DNA of 64,000 nt from Nageia nagi (taxonomy: Eukaryota > Pinophyta). This document shows positions 13,417 to 24,072 of the stretch, in pieces. The notes under the pieces were generated by a model. That model was not told where the DNA came from and made no database searches. It worked only from the letters and a program-made list of their open reading frames with translations. The position numbers and the translations under genes were made by a program. The stretch spans positions 205,406,001 through 205,470,000 of the forward strand of contig JBITNC010000001.1 in NCBI GenBank assembly GCA_050084985.1, given 5' to 3'. Numbering within the stretch: position 1 is the stretch's first letter; each line of letters begins with the position of its first letter.

Positions 13417-16400
13417 GTGCCAGAAGCTTATTGGGACCACCTAAATAGGGACGAGATGGCATTAGTCGCACAAAACATCAAAGACAGGAAGCATAAAAGG
13501 CTCACAATGAACAACCCCATTACACTCAAATATACGTCAAAGCCCATGATGCCTGCTGGAAGGATCATTGACCAATTGAGTGAAATTAGAGACATAGACT
13601 ATAACTCTTTGGATCCAATAAAGACTTTGATGAAGATACAAACACTGGATCCAGCTACAACAGTAAAGGACACATTGAAAACCTCCTTACTAGTAGCAGC
13701 TTCTATGGTGTCGTTTGCCTCATCCTTCCTCGAGCTGTGCAATGAGCTAGGAAAGCATTGTGACATGCAAAGACAGAGGCTCCTAGATAGAAACAATGAG
13801 GTGATCATGGACTTCTCCAAGAACCAGATATAAAAGGCCTTCGCTTGGACAAGTGAAGGCATATCGTACAACATGCCAGATTCCTTGAGGTTCTACAAAA
13901 GTCTGAAACCATCGTCTGATTTAGTCAGAAATTGGTTGGCCGATGATCGTAAACATCTCACTGGGAGAGCCTTGGTGTAACCTAATAGAGGAGAGTTCTA
14001 TCATGTAGTTCCCAAACTCATATCAATGCTCTCCAGAGTGACCAAATAGAAAGATGATACCAAATTCCGGCCAGAATTCGCTAGGTTTATAAATTTGATC
14101 AATGGTGGTAAAGGCATAAGGTGGAGCAAAGTGATTAGTGATTCCTTGGCTCAGCAATTGAAAAACATTTAAAGGAGCAAGAAATTCTACATGAACTCCT
14201 ATCTAGTTTACCTACTCCTTCACGTTAGGGAGAGAGTAACCTGTATTGCCAATACCAAATACTTATATGACCCCACACACCCACTATAGAAGAATTACCC
14301 ATGATACTATGCTCACAACAAATGGAATGATGGCAATTGGAGGATGATGACTCCAAGTTTCAAAGGAGATCATGGGCAAAAGCAATGTACACTAGATATC
14401 TAATAAAGTTGTTGCCACTATCAAGGGACATGCGGACTTCTTCATGGAGGACATAGAATTCACCTACCTCAGAGTCTATGGCTCTAAATAAGCCCCATAC
14501 AAGCTACATCTTTACACAAGTAATCATCTCATCCTCATGGAATTTTCAAGACACTTGTTTAACGTGTATGACAAGATATGGGTAAAGAAAGCTTCAACGA
14601 CCTACCAATTACGTATCATTATTGGGAATTATGAGCGTACCACTTGTCAGATTGACATGATCAAACAAGAGTTAGCAATGTATGAATTCCCAATCGTGGT
14701 AGTTGCGGATCCCTATGATCCAGATGGAGTGATTAATGCATTTTTCCATAAAACATGGAGCTCATCATATCCACACCGATCCTTTGGCAGTATCGAGAGG
14801 TACAGAAACATTCAGGACACCCTGTAGATTCATCGGATTCGTAAAGAGTTGAAAAAAGAACAAAAAAAGGGGAAGTCAAAGAAGTTGCTAGGTTGAAAGC
14901 TAATGCACAGGTCACCATACCCCCAAGCCATGGGTATGTTATTCCCATAATATCACCCTCAGTAACCCTAGCTTAAAGATAGAATGGACAGTATGCTACC
15001 AATAGCATCTCCGGACAAAGCATTGAAAGTACTGTCATGGGTATGAAGAATGGAATCATGGACCTCAGAAGGGCAGGCTTGATCTCTCAGCCATTCAAAC
15101 ACTTATAGAAAAAGATAGATCTCCCGCAAGGTTTGAATCGGAGTGGCATGCACCTGAATCCGAACCCCAGTACAACATCATCTAGTTCCAAAAAGTATGG
15201 ACCGACTAGCTCGTCAGAGTCCAATGAAGACATGGACATCAATGCAATAATCGACACCGACATGGAAGTAAATTAAGATATTGCCTTTGATAGAATCGAA
15301 ACTGATCACTCAATAGAGATTCTCAATGAAGATAATCTCGTGATTGATATGATTGTACAACAAGCGACAGGAGTAGTCACCCCAAGGACCACTACTCAGA
15401 AACAAGCATCTTAATGCCACCATCTCGAAGGATTACTACGACATCAGCACAGAAGGGAACATCCAAACCTAGGACAACGGCATCACCTTCAGCAAGAGAT
15501 GATGGAAATCAAGAAGATGGAGAAAACAAGGATCAAAGAAGAAAAAGAAGACAGTATAGCACGATGTTGAAATCATCAAAGACGGAGAGATGGTTCCCTA
15601 TGGAAATCCACCTATGGAACTACACTTTGACATGGCTGCAGTAATGGCAAACTTGAGTTCAAATCATCCCTGGGAAGGAGAAGATTCAGAAGATGAAAAT
15701 GAGGAACTTCAACAGCTTGATACTCTCACTACCACTGTAGGCAAAGTCACCTATAAGGACAAGCTCTACTCAAGGAAGAACAAGATTGGTACCAGAAAGT
15801 TTGCCCTCACAATTGAGATAGAAGAAGCCCCTACAAAGATTGTTGGCCCATTGGGAATGGAGCACAACATCATCACAAATGCACAGGCATTGAGAGAATC
15901 TGGTACCTAGTTAAAATTAGAGATCTGAGAACTAAAGAAAATAGTGGCTAGTCAGGAAATGATTGCTAAAGAAGTCAAGGTTGCTAATTTGACAGTTGAA
16001 GATATCAAAAAGCAAGTTGACTTGAACACTAGAATCACCGCCATCAAACAAGAATGGACCAAGAATCTTATTGATGCTATCAAAGCACTCCACTCAAACA
16101 TGACAAATTTTTATACTGTGAAGGGTTCACATTCTCAGGTGGAGAAATTAGACCAATTAATCATCATATGGAAGAAGGGATACCCCACGATGTTCGACCT
16201 ACGAAGAAGGGCTTCCCATCATCCGATCGTGCTAGATTTCTGTCACGATTGGTTCTAGCTGTATGATTATTTGTTTCATGTTAAATTCAAATCCACCGAC
16301 TTCATATACAAAAGGAATCAACTCGAGGTCGTTATCAGTGAGCAAGGAAATTTGAATTCCAGGTGCCTTTGTTTGAGAAAAATGGCAACATTAAGGAGTA

Positions 16401-16482
16401 TATGACGGTGATGATAGCAATCCATGCCACTATTGCAAAACCTATGCTTGAAGCTAACCTATGCTTGTTGCTTGATCCCTAA
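13417..16482 (+). pseudogene. Family gene B, broken
   Basis: Second copy of the unrecognised family. The true start is unclear: no in-frame ATG precedes the first conserved codons, so 13417 is a limit rather than a start. Conserved blocks are DIDYNSLDPIKT (about 13590), FLELCNELGKH...RLLDRNNEVIMDFSK (13720-13830), IRWSKVISDSLAQQL and FYMNSYLVYLLLH (14115-14225), FTYLRVYGSK (about 14460), and TSNHLILMEFSRHL (14519), nearly identical to copy E. The linker is acidic. The C-terminal block at 15590-16258 carries QQLDTLTTT...YSRKNK and TVEDIKKQVDLNTRI. Many stops and at least two frame changes make it a pseudogene. The last aligned block (ENGNIKEYM-like, near 16380) leads to TAA 16480-16482. Confidence 0.7.
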
Positions 16483-17198
16483 CATACAAGTTGATTGGGT
16501 ATTCTATGTCAGTTTCTACTTTCATGACATCATTTTAGATCCTTCATCCAAAACCATGATCCTTTCACTTTGAACTTTCCATTTCCATCCATTTGGCGTT
16601 CCTCCCCACTCCTCTTTGAAGCAATTCGAACATTGAAGTTGTTTGCTTGTAAGGTTGGAAGAATTGGATGAAGAGTCCTTAACCAATTAGAAAGAGATCA
16701 ACTCTTAGACACATTCCCGTTAGTGAACCTCAAACTCATACTTAACCAAGTATTTGTTTCTTCTCCAAGGTGTTGTCCTTCACCTTTTACTGTATTACCT
16801 TTATGCTTTCTTCATGCTTTCATACCCAAATACAATCATTAAGTCCACACACAAATGTTATGAATAAACTCTATACATCAAATAAAAAATGTTGTTTAAT
16901 AGACTGCTACCTCTCATTGCATTCATTTTCCATCGAGGTTGATTCCAAATACAGATACCATACTTTCTTTTATCTATCCCTATACGCAGAAACACTTGAG
17001 CAAGTGTGGGATTTTGTTTGGCAAGCATAACTACAACGTCAGAGCATAGAGTAGGTGTTTCGACAAGAGCCTTGGAGGTATAAAGTCCTTTTCAAATGGG
17101 GGAATTGGTCATGCCTTCCCGACTATGTTGTTGGGTAGCTCCTAAGTCCTAAAAGCGATTTTCAAAAGGTTGTCGCGAGAATGAAAAGCATCCCAACA
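16483..17198 (+). other. 3' tail of unit B
   Basis: Non-coding. AAAGTCCTTTTCAAATGGGG at 17083 matches the tails of units A, E and F, and the end GAAAAGCATCCCAACA (17183-17198) matches the ends of A and F. I do not find here the conserved-loop hairpin seen after genes A, D and E. Confidence 0.5.
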
Positions 17199-17818
17199 AA
17201 GCCTATGACAAGTGAAACAACAATAATGAAGAGCTTTTGCAAAGAGGTCAAGGTATGGGAACTTGGATCAACTATGAGGACTTAGGTAATAACAAGAAGC
17301 ATCAAGAAAATATTTTATGTGATTAATTCTCCAAATATTAGAATGCAAGAAATATGGAAAGGAATATATTAAAACTGTTAATCACTCCAAAAGGACATGA
17401 CTATTAATATGACTCCCTAAAAGATATAAATATTGAAGGAATCCTCTAAGGATAGGATGGAAGTGAAGAGTGAGCAAGGAAAAGTGTGCATGTAACATGG
17501 ACAAGAGGAGGACAATCAATGGAATTCAATGCCTAATATGATTTGTTTAATTGTCTTGTTCATTCCATGGGCCTAACAACTGGTAATTTTCCACTTATTT
17601 CCTCACCTTCACTTTCCTTAGGGAAAAAAGAATACAACATTTAGTATTAGAAATAAACTTGGTATTTACTCCTTTACCCACCTCCTTGGCACCAAGAACA
17701 ATTTTCCCTACAAAAATCCTAGGCTTGATCCCCTAATTACGTTAGCATGTAAGTTTTTGTGTTTTAGAACCATAAGACTTTGATGAAAATAAAATAGAAG
17801 TAGAACATAATATTTAAG

Positions 17819-17875
<57 letters not shown>

Positions 17876-18233
17876 AAAGGTTTATATGCATGAACTTAGC
17901 AAAAAGTATGTGATTCAAGCGATTGACAAGTTTGCTAGTCTAGTGACTATAAACTTGATAGTCATGTTTCTTCACACATGGGATTGGAGTTATATACTAT
18001 TGGCTTTCTTTTTGTCCTAGTATATAAATCTTGTCCATGCTAAATCACAACTTTGCTTCTTCCACTAGAGGGTCTCCCAAATGCAAATAAATGCTCTTCA
18101 ACCAAGTCATATTCGACTTGAGTAGAATTGTTGTAACCAAAAATAGTGAGGCTCGCAATGTCATTTATGTAGACCTCCGTTTTGTTGAATCCAACCAATT
18201 CATAATCAACTTGAGTGGTGGATTGATCTAACC
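17199..18233. other. Flanking DNA between two insertions
   Basis: No gene recognised. A poly-A tract followed by (TA)n lies at 17817-17873. The first 90 bp read as an open frame continuous with the sequence to the left of 3499, so they are probably the other half of the DNA interrupted by the A+B composite. 18229-18233 (TAACC) is the left target repeat of the chromovirus. Confidence 0.5.
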
Positions 18234-19607
18234 TGATATATATAACAACCCCTTTTTTATAAAAAATAAATAATTTTGGAATCCTAAGGATTCCCTTTTT
18301 GTAAATATGTATCCATGTATTTGTTGTTAGTGACTGGGATAGAATTATAAAGGTCCGTTGGACCCCCTTTGTGAGCCCCATGAGGGACATTTTCCTCCCA
18401 AGCTAGGATGTGTTATTTAGTTTGTCATTAATGCACTTGGAGATCCTAAAGATGATTGTGGGAATCCTAAGGCTTGCATAGCTCCTAGATGACACTTGAG
18501 CATGGATAAAAACCTTATTTTCCCCAACGTTGGATTTGGGAGCACTTGTACACATGTGCCAGCCTTAGAGAGACTCCTAGACTCCCATGTTGACCCATGA
18601 TGACCCCCTAGCACCCTCGTATGACTCCTAGACCCACGTGGCACGTTGGACACTCACGTTGGCATGCGTGGCACCTTGGACTCCCACGACATTTATGGCC
18701 TCTAGGTACCCATGTTGGGCATGCTTGACCCCTAGGCACCCACATTGGAGATCTTGGATCTCCATGAGGTTGACGTTGAGATTGGGGAGGTGGGGGATGA
18801 CTCCTAGGTGAGATCCAAATCTAGTGATGAGCTATATAAGGCAAAGAATCCTCATTGCAGAGATAGACTTGATGTTGATATTTAAACCCTTCTCTTCGAA
18901 GTTACCAAAGATTTGGTAGTGTCAAGCACCCTTGAGCGTAGCACACAAAGAGAGTTCAGGAGGCATGGAACACCTTCTATCTTATGGTTGAGATGAGTGT
19001 TCGTGCTATGAGGTTGCCCTACACTGAGGCATCCACAAGCGGACTGCACCTTTGAATCCATCTGGTCGTATTCTGAAATCATATCTGTTCTCTTCGTCGG
19101 AAGCTAGCCTTTGAGGGAGCCCTTCAATGAGGCATCCATAGAACTAGTATTGTGTGATTGTTCTACATCAGTTTTTGGATCTATCTCAACACATTGTATG
19201 CCCTAGTTAGCTCCTTAGAGGCCAACGTTGAGCCCTTTGGGCTAGTTTGGTATTGTACTCATCATTCTATCAATAATATAACCACGTCATACTTGGATCT
19301 CACTTGTCTCATTATTTAATATTTGTACTTCCATATATGCAACATTGAGCTATTTTTGTATATGCATGCTTGTATGGTGAATCGTTGGCATTCCTGGATG
19401 TGTTTGGCATGATATATGAGCCCTCAAGTGTGACGTTGGGGTATAGGGGTGGAATTGAGCTAGTGAGGTACATCATTTGGCTTCATGGCTTGATATTGTT
19501 CATGTTTGATTCCTTAGTATAGTTTGTGGCATGCTTAGGAGTGCATATTGATATTGATTGATATTTTATCTAGCTAATTTCTACGTTGAGCATATTTGGG
19601 AATATTA
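18234..19607 (+). repeat. Chromovirus 5' LTR
   Basis: It matches 31659-33030 along its length; a roughly 200-nt stretch compared by eye differs at about 7% of positions. A TATA box (TATATAAG, 18833-18840) is followed by the R-region leader. It starts TG at 18234. The exact right end (19592-19610) is uncertain because its last bases are not matched in the other LTR. Confidence 0.8.
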
Positions 19608-19610
19608 CTA

Positions 19611-19622
19611 TGGTATCAAAGT
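19611..19622 (+). other. Primer binding site of the chromovirus
   Basis: TGGTATCAAAGT follows the left LTR closely. Plant chromoviruses use the 3' end of initiator Met-tRNA, with the site usually reading TGGTATCAGAGC. Confidence 0.75.
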
Positions 19623-19639
19623 TGATATCTTACCACCTA

Positions 19640-22432
19640 TAAAAATGGAAGTCAAATCGATAGCCAAAGTGAAGTAGTCGGAATTTGGAAAGGTAGTTTT
19701 CCACCAGTTACTCCAGCATTTCAAAGAAAACAAGATGCCTCAAGAAGAAAGGGAGAATCTCTTGTGGTATTTGGCCAAAACGTATGAGGAGAGGATGAAA
19801 AAGAAAAGAGGGTAGACATGAGAACCCAGATCTGTTTCGCCATATAAGACTCCACCAAAGATCGAAGTTTTGCTCCAAATGTACTGGGGAACCTCCAAAG
19901 AATTCCAAAGAGACATCACCTTCCAATTGTATCAATATCTCTAAGGATATTAGGTTGCAAAGGAGAAGAAATCCAACACTAGAGGGGAAAAGCAAGCAAG
20001 GCCCCCAACATCTGGATTTGGGTCATCCAGGAGCATTAAGGATGTAGTTACTCCACTAGATCTTAAGAAAAGGAGTGAACGAAAGCTTTCACTCAAGTTC
20101 GAAGCAACATGTATCGGGTTGGAAGCCACCACCCAGATTGTTTCAGCCAAGAAGATGAGCACTATCATCTAAAAGGAGATAGAGTGGGGTTGTATCTTTA
20201 CCTTGGCCAAGGGAAGCCCTGTGTCACCTACCCAGAAGGAGAGATCGTAGCCAGAAGAAGTCCAACAGCTCTTGGACAAGTACCTTGATGTTTTTGGAGA
20301 CATGCTTAGAGGGTTGCCACCCTCAAGAGGATTTGAGCACATCATAGAGTTGGAGCAAGAAGCAAAACCGGTCATGATTACTCTTTACCGACATCCGAAA
20401 GTCTACAAGATAAGATTGAGAAAACTATCAAGGAATTGCTAGATATGGAGTTCATATGGCCAAGCTCTAGCCCCTTTGCTTCTTGGGTAGTGTTGATCAA
20501 GAAGAAGAACGGGTTCATATGGATGTGCATTGACTACCGAATACTCAACAAGAACACCATCAAAAATAGATATCCCATCCCTAGAGTAGATGATCTTATT
20601 GATGAGTTACATGTTGTTAGATATTTCTTCAAAATTGATTTGAGGTCAAGATATCATCAAATAAAGATGGAGGATATTTGCAAAACAGCATTTAGGTGCC
20701 ATTATGGACATTTTGAATTTTTAGTCATGCCATTTGGATTGACTAATGCACTAACCACTTTTCAATCAACCATAAATCAGGATTTCAGGGAATAGCTAAG
20801 AAGATTTGTGTTGATTTTCTTTGATGACTTATTGGTGTATAACAAAACGTGGGAGGAGCACCTCCAACACTTGGACCACATTTTGAGCATATTGCAGGAT
20901 CAAAAATTTCATGCTAAGCAATCCAAATGTGAGTTTGACATGAATGAAATTTTGTATTTGGGTCATGTAATCAACCATGAGGGAGTTAGAGTGGATTAGC
21001 AAAAAATTGCAACAATTCAAGATTGGTCGGTACCCATCATCTTGACACAATTGGGAGGATTTTTGGGGCTATGCAATTACTACAGGAGGTTCATACGTGG
21101 TTTCTCACACTTGGCTAACCCTTTGAAAAAATTGACTAAGAAGGATGCATTCGTGTGGAGTGATGGTGCTCAAGTTGCTTTTGAGACTCTAAAAACTATT
21201 GTGTTTTTGTCCTTGCTTAGCTATTCTTGATTTTTCAGTCCCTTTTCCTATTGAGTGTGATGGATCTAAACTTGGTATTGGGGTTGTGCTAATGCAAAAA
21301 GGATAGCCAATAGCATTTGAAAGCAAAAAACTAACTAATGCAGAACAAAATTTTAGTGTTTATGACAAAGAGATGTTGGACATTACGCATGCATTGGAGA
21401 GATTTTAGGCAATAACTAGTTTGTGCCCGTTTCATCATCAAAAGTGACCACGATAGCATGAAATAATTTCTCAACCAATCAGATTTGAGTGAGAAGCAAC
21501 AAAGATGGGTAAGCAAGCTTCAATCTTTTGATTTTGAGATTCAATATATCAAGGGAAAAAAGAATTTGCTGATACATTGTCCATGAACCCTTCTTTTTAC
21601 TCTCTCTCTTGTATTTATGCTGATTGGAAAACAAATATTATGTTTGAATATGTTAAAGATGAGTTTGCTCAAGGCATTCTAGATGGTATTGTTAAAAATG
21701 AGAGATACATGATTAAAGAGGGATTGATTTTGAAAAAATAACAAAAAAATTTTGACCTCTAACTCTAAGATGAAGGAAAAGGTGCTCCATGCTTTGCATA
21801 ATATACCCTAGGTCATTCAAGGATCATGAAAACATATAAAGCAGTAAGGGAGACGTTTGCATGGAGAGGGATGAAACAGGACGTTTGTATACATGTCCAA
21901 GAGTGTGTGCAATGTCAGGAAAATAAGGAGGTGAATGTAAAACCAACAGGACTACTTCAATCATTACCCATTCCACAACAAAAGTGGGAAGATATCTCTA
22001 TGGACTTCATCACAAGTCTTCCAAAGGTACAAGGTAAAGATTGTATTTTTGTGGTAGTGGATAGGCTCACTAAATTGCCTATTTCTTTACCATTACCATC
22101 ACATATACAACAATCCAGTTGGCTGATTTATTCTTCAAAGAAATATTTAGGTTGCATAGATTGCCAAAAAGAATTGTAAGTGACAGGAACAGCAAATTTA
22201 TGAGCATGTTTTGGCAAGAACTCTTTTAGTTGGCACTAGCTATAATCCACAAACTAATAGGAAAATGGAAATTGTAAACAAATGGCTAGAGGAGTATTTG
22301 ACGCACTATGTAATAGGACAGCAGCAAACGTAGGTCAAGTGGCTCCACATTGGGGAGTTTTGTTATAACTCTATGCACCAATTGTCTATAGGAATATCTA
22401 CTTTCAAAGCTTTGTATGGTTATGATGCTCCT
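19640..22432 (+). pseudogene. Chromovirus gag remnant and pol (RT, RNase H, integrase), 5' part
   Basis: 19640-20200 is a decayed gag remnant with stops. 20260-20400 is the protease-RT linker (EVQQLLDKYLDVF...LPPSRGFEH). RT runs from 20436, with WVVLIKKKNGF, CIDYRILNK, and the catalytic FFDDLLVY at about 20817, which keeps both aspartates. RNase H follows (IECDGSKLGIGVVLMQ, near 21250). Integrase keeps the paired cysteines ECVQCQENK, MDFIT (first catalytic Asp), a degenerate VSDRNSKF (second Asp) and MEIVNKWLEEYL (Glu). Stops occur after 20795, 20997 and 21230 and elsewhere, with frame changes. The open sequence stops at GYDAP, where the nested element is inserted. It is not functional. Confidence 0.85.
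22428..22432. repeat. Left target-site duplication CTCCT of the nested element
   Basis: CTCCT occurs at 22428-22432 directly before the left LTR and again at 31053-31057 directly after the right LTR. The host integrase coding sequence continues correctly on the other side. Confidence 0.95.
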
Positions 22433-22603
22433 TGTTGATTGAGATTGTGTAATATGTGCGCCTGGAACAATCTTAACCAAAGTAGTTCACGAACAGACTG
22501 TAGGACGCAGCCTGATCTCCGGAGAAGGCCGGTTCCTTATCCATTGGGCAGAGAAAAAGTAACAGGAAAGAGATAAAAAGAGTAGGGAGCGAGAGATTTA
22601 AGC

Positions 22604-22708
22604 AAAAGGATAGGGTAACAAGAAAGGAAGTAAAAGGATAGGGTAACAAGAAAGGAAGTAAAAGGATAGGGTAACAAGAAAGGAAGTAAAAGGATAGGGT
22701 AACAAGAG
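22604..22708 (-). repeat. 28-bp tandem repeat in the R/U5 part of the LTR
   Basis: Three perfect 28-bp copies start at 22604, 22632 and 22660 (unit begins AAAAGGATAGGGTAACAAGA). A partial fourth copy starts at 22688. The same array is at 29676-29780 in the other LTR, with the same copy number. Confidence 0.9.
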
Positions 22709-23050
22709 AGAAAGCAAAGGGGTAGATCACTAGTTCAGCGCGGGCTTTCGCAGTGTGCGAAACCTTGGCCTGAATCTAGTGTCGCAGCCACAGAACAAGT
22801 TCTCACTCTCTGAATAGCTCCCCAGCTTCTACTCTACCATGTAGCAGACACAGTTATACTAGCAACCCGCAACTATTACTCAGGAAACAAGCTAAGCTGC
22901 CACAATGTAACCAAATTAAGAATAACAATTACGAGTGCTAGACAAGAAAGGTCAAGATGGTTTCATAGTACCGGACTGAAGCTACAGGTCTTCGAGAACA
23001 AATGAAAAGGGCAATACTAGGCTTCCGACCCTAGTTTCTCTTTATTTTCA

Positions 23051-23060
23051 TATATTTATA
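23051..23060 (-). promoter_or_regulatory. TATA box of the nested element LTR (left copy)
   Basis: TATAAATATA on the minus strand; the other copy is at 30123-30132. It is the best promoter core in the LTR and agrees with the direction of gag and the large gene. Confidence 0.7.
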
Positions 23061-23349
23061 CTGTGTTAATAACAGTTACAAGATTACAGAATAGAAACGT
23101 TTACAAAACGGCCGCAAGATTCTGGCCTTCTTGAACTGATATCACCTACATATGACACTTGGCCGACTGTTACAAAATTGGGCAGATCGCCGACGATTCG
23201 GTTCCCTGATGATGGCACTCAGGTATTTTGCAGACTTCCTTCTCTCCCGGAATATTCAATTCTCCAACTCGGACTCTTCGATCTTTCCTTGCGGCCTATT
23301 TTCCTCTGGGCGCGGTCTTAATCCCAAATGTTAATCTTTACCCTTCGCC

Positions 23350-23835
23350 TGACGTCAGTCTTGAATCTCCGGACTTCTTCATTCACTGGCTCCGGACACT
23401 AAATTACTCCTTGATGATGTCATCCATTCCGGGCTCCGGTTTGCTTTATGAATGCAAACTTCATATTTCCTTGTGACGTCACCTTTGAATCTCCGGAATT
23501 TCCCGCCCGCTGGTTCCGGATACTAAATTTCTTTGCTGATGTCATCTGTTCCGGGCTCCGGTTCTTATTCAAAATGTGAACGTCGTTTCGCCTGTGACGT
23601 CATCTTTCTTCCCTTCGGAATGTTTTCCTTTATGGCTCCGGATACTAAGTCGCTACCTGCTGACGTCATCTCCTCCGGACTCCGGTTTCCTTTGCAATTA
23701 TGAGCTTCTTCTTTTCCGTGATGTCATCTTCATATATCCGGAATGCTTTGTTTCCCGGAGACACTTGTGCTTACTTCGTCTTTTCCGGAACTTGGTCCTT
23801 GCCGAAAGATGAATATCTTATTCTCCGCCACGTCA
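23350..23835 (-). promoter_or_regulatory. U3 array of TGACGTCA-type palindromes (left LTR)
   Basis: Seven 8-mers TGACGTCA or TGATGTCA start at 23350, 23415, 23474, 23537, 23595, 23661 and 23719, with a half site (CACGTCA) at 23829. Spacing is 58-66 bp. TGACGTCA (23350, 23474, 23595, 23661) and TGATGTCA (23415, 23537, 23719) are interspersed. Between them are TCCGGA or CTCCGG repeats. TGACGTCA is the standard bZIP (CRE/ACGT-core) site. The array lies upstream of the TATA box in sense orientation. Confidence 0.85.
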
Positions 23836-24072
23836 CCATTTCATTCCGGAAAACTTTACTCTGATCCCGAGCTACGTTATCCGCTCCAAAAAACTCCAGA
23901 GAATCTAAGAATGAACCCATGGTTGAAATTAAGGTATACCGGGGCTTTAATAAAGAATTTATTTTGTAGGAATCTACATTATGGCGACTTCTGAGGGAAA
24001 ATTTCGCCTTTATGGAAGAGGAATTTAGAACCCAGTCTGTTATTTACATGAATCAAAGAATTGTACCTCACT

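Larger units (their letters stand above)
3504..17198 (+). mobile_element. Composite unit A+B flanked by AAGCC direct repeats
   Basis: The left end starts TGTTGTGCCCACAC at 3504. The right end finishes GCATCCCAACA at 17198. The five bases outside each end are identical (AAGCC, 3499-3503 and 17199-17203), as expected for a target-site duplication made by a retroviral-type integrase. Inside are two head-to-tail units. Each has a palindrome array, a TATA box, a degenerate gene of the window's uncharacterised family and a 3' tail. Unit A ends at 10061 with ATACCAACA. The two units are too diverged to look like an ordinary LTR pair. A chance 5-bp match is possible, so the single-insertion reading is a hypothesis. 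Confidence 0.5.
22433..23978 (-). repeat. Nested element 3' LTR
   Basis: 1546 bp. By eye it differs from the other LTR (29505-31052) at one base (G at 22899, A at 29971) and by a 2-bp indel near 23531. In sense orientation (minus strand) U3 is about 23978-23061, followed by the TATA box, then R and U5 with a 28-bp repeat. Open frames seen within it on either strand also occur in the other LTR and look like chance. Confidence 0.95.

Noticed and set aside
3504-17198. A and B as a normal LTR pair
   Set aside because: The arrays and genes are too diverged in sequence, although the ends and AAGCC fit; kept only as a hypothesis.
22473-22730. Leu/Phe/Ser-rich frame in the LTR as a membrane protein
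   Set aside because: It is the 28-bp repeat read on the minus strand and is present in both LTRs.
23982-23998. Plus-strand transcription of the nested element based on TGGCGACTTCTGAGGGA
   Set aside because: gag, the large gene, TATAAATATA and the U3 array order all favour the minus strand.
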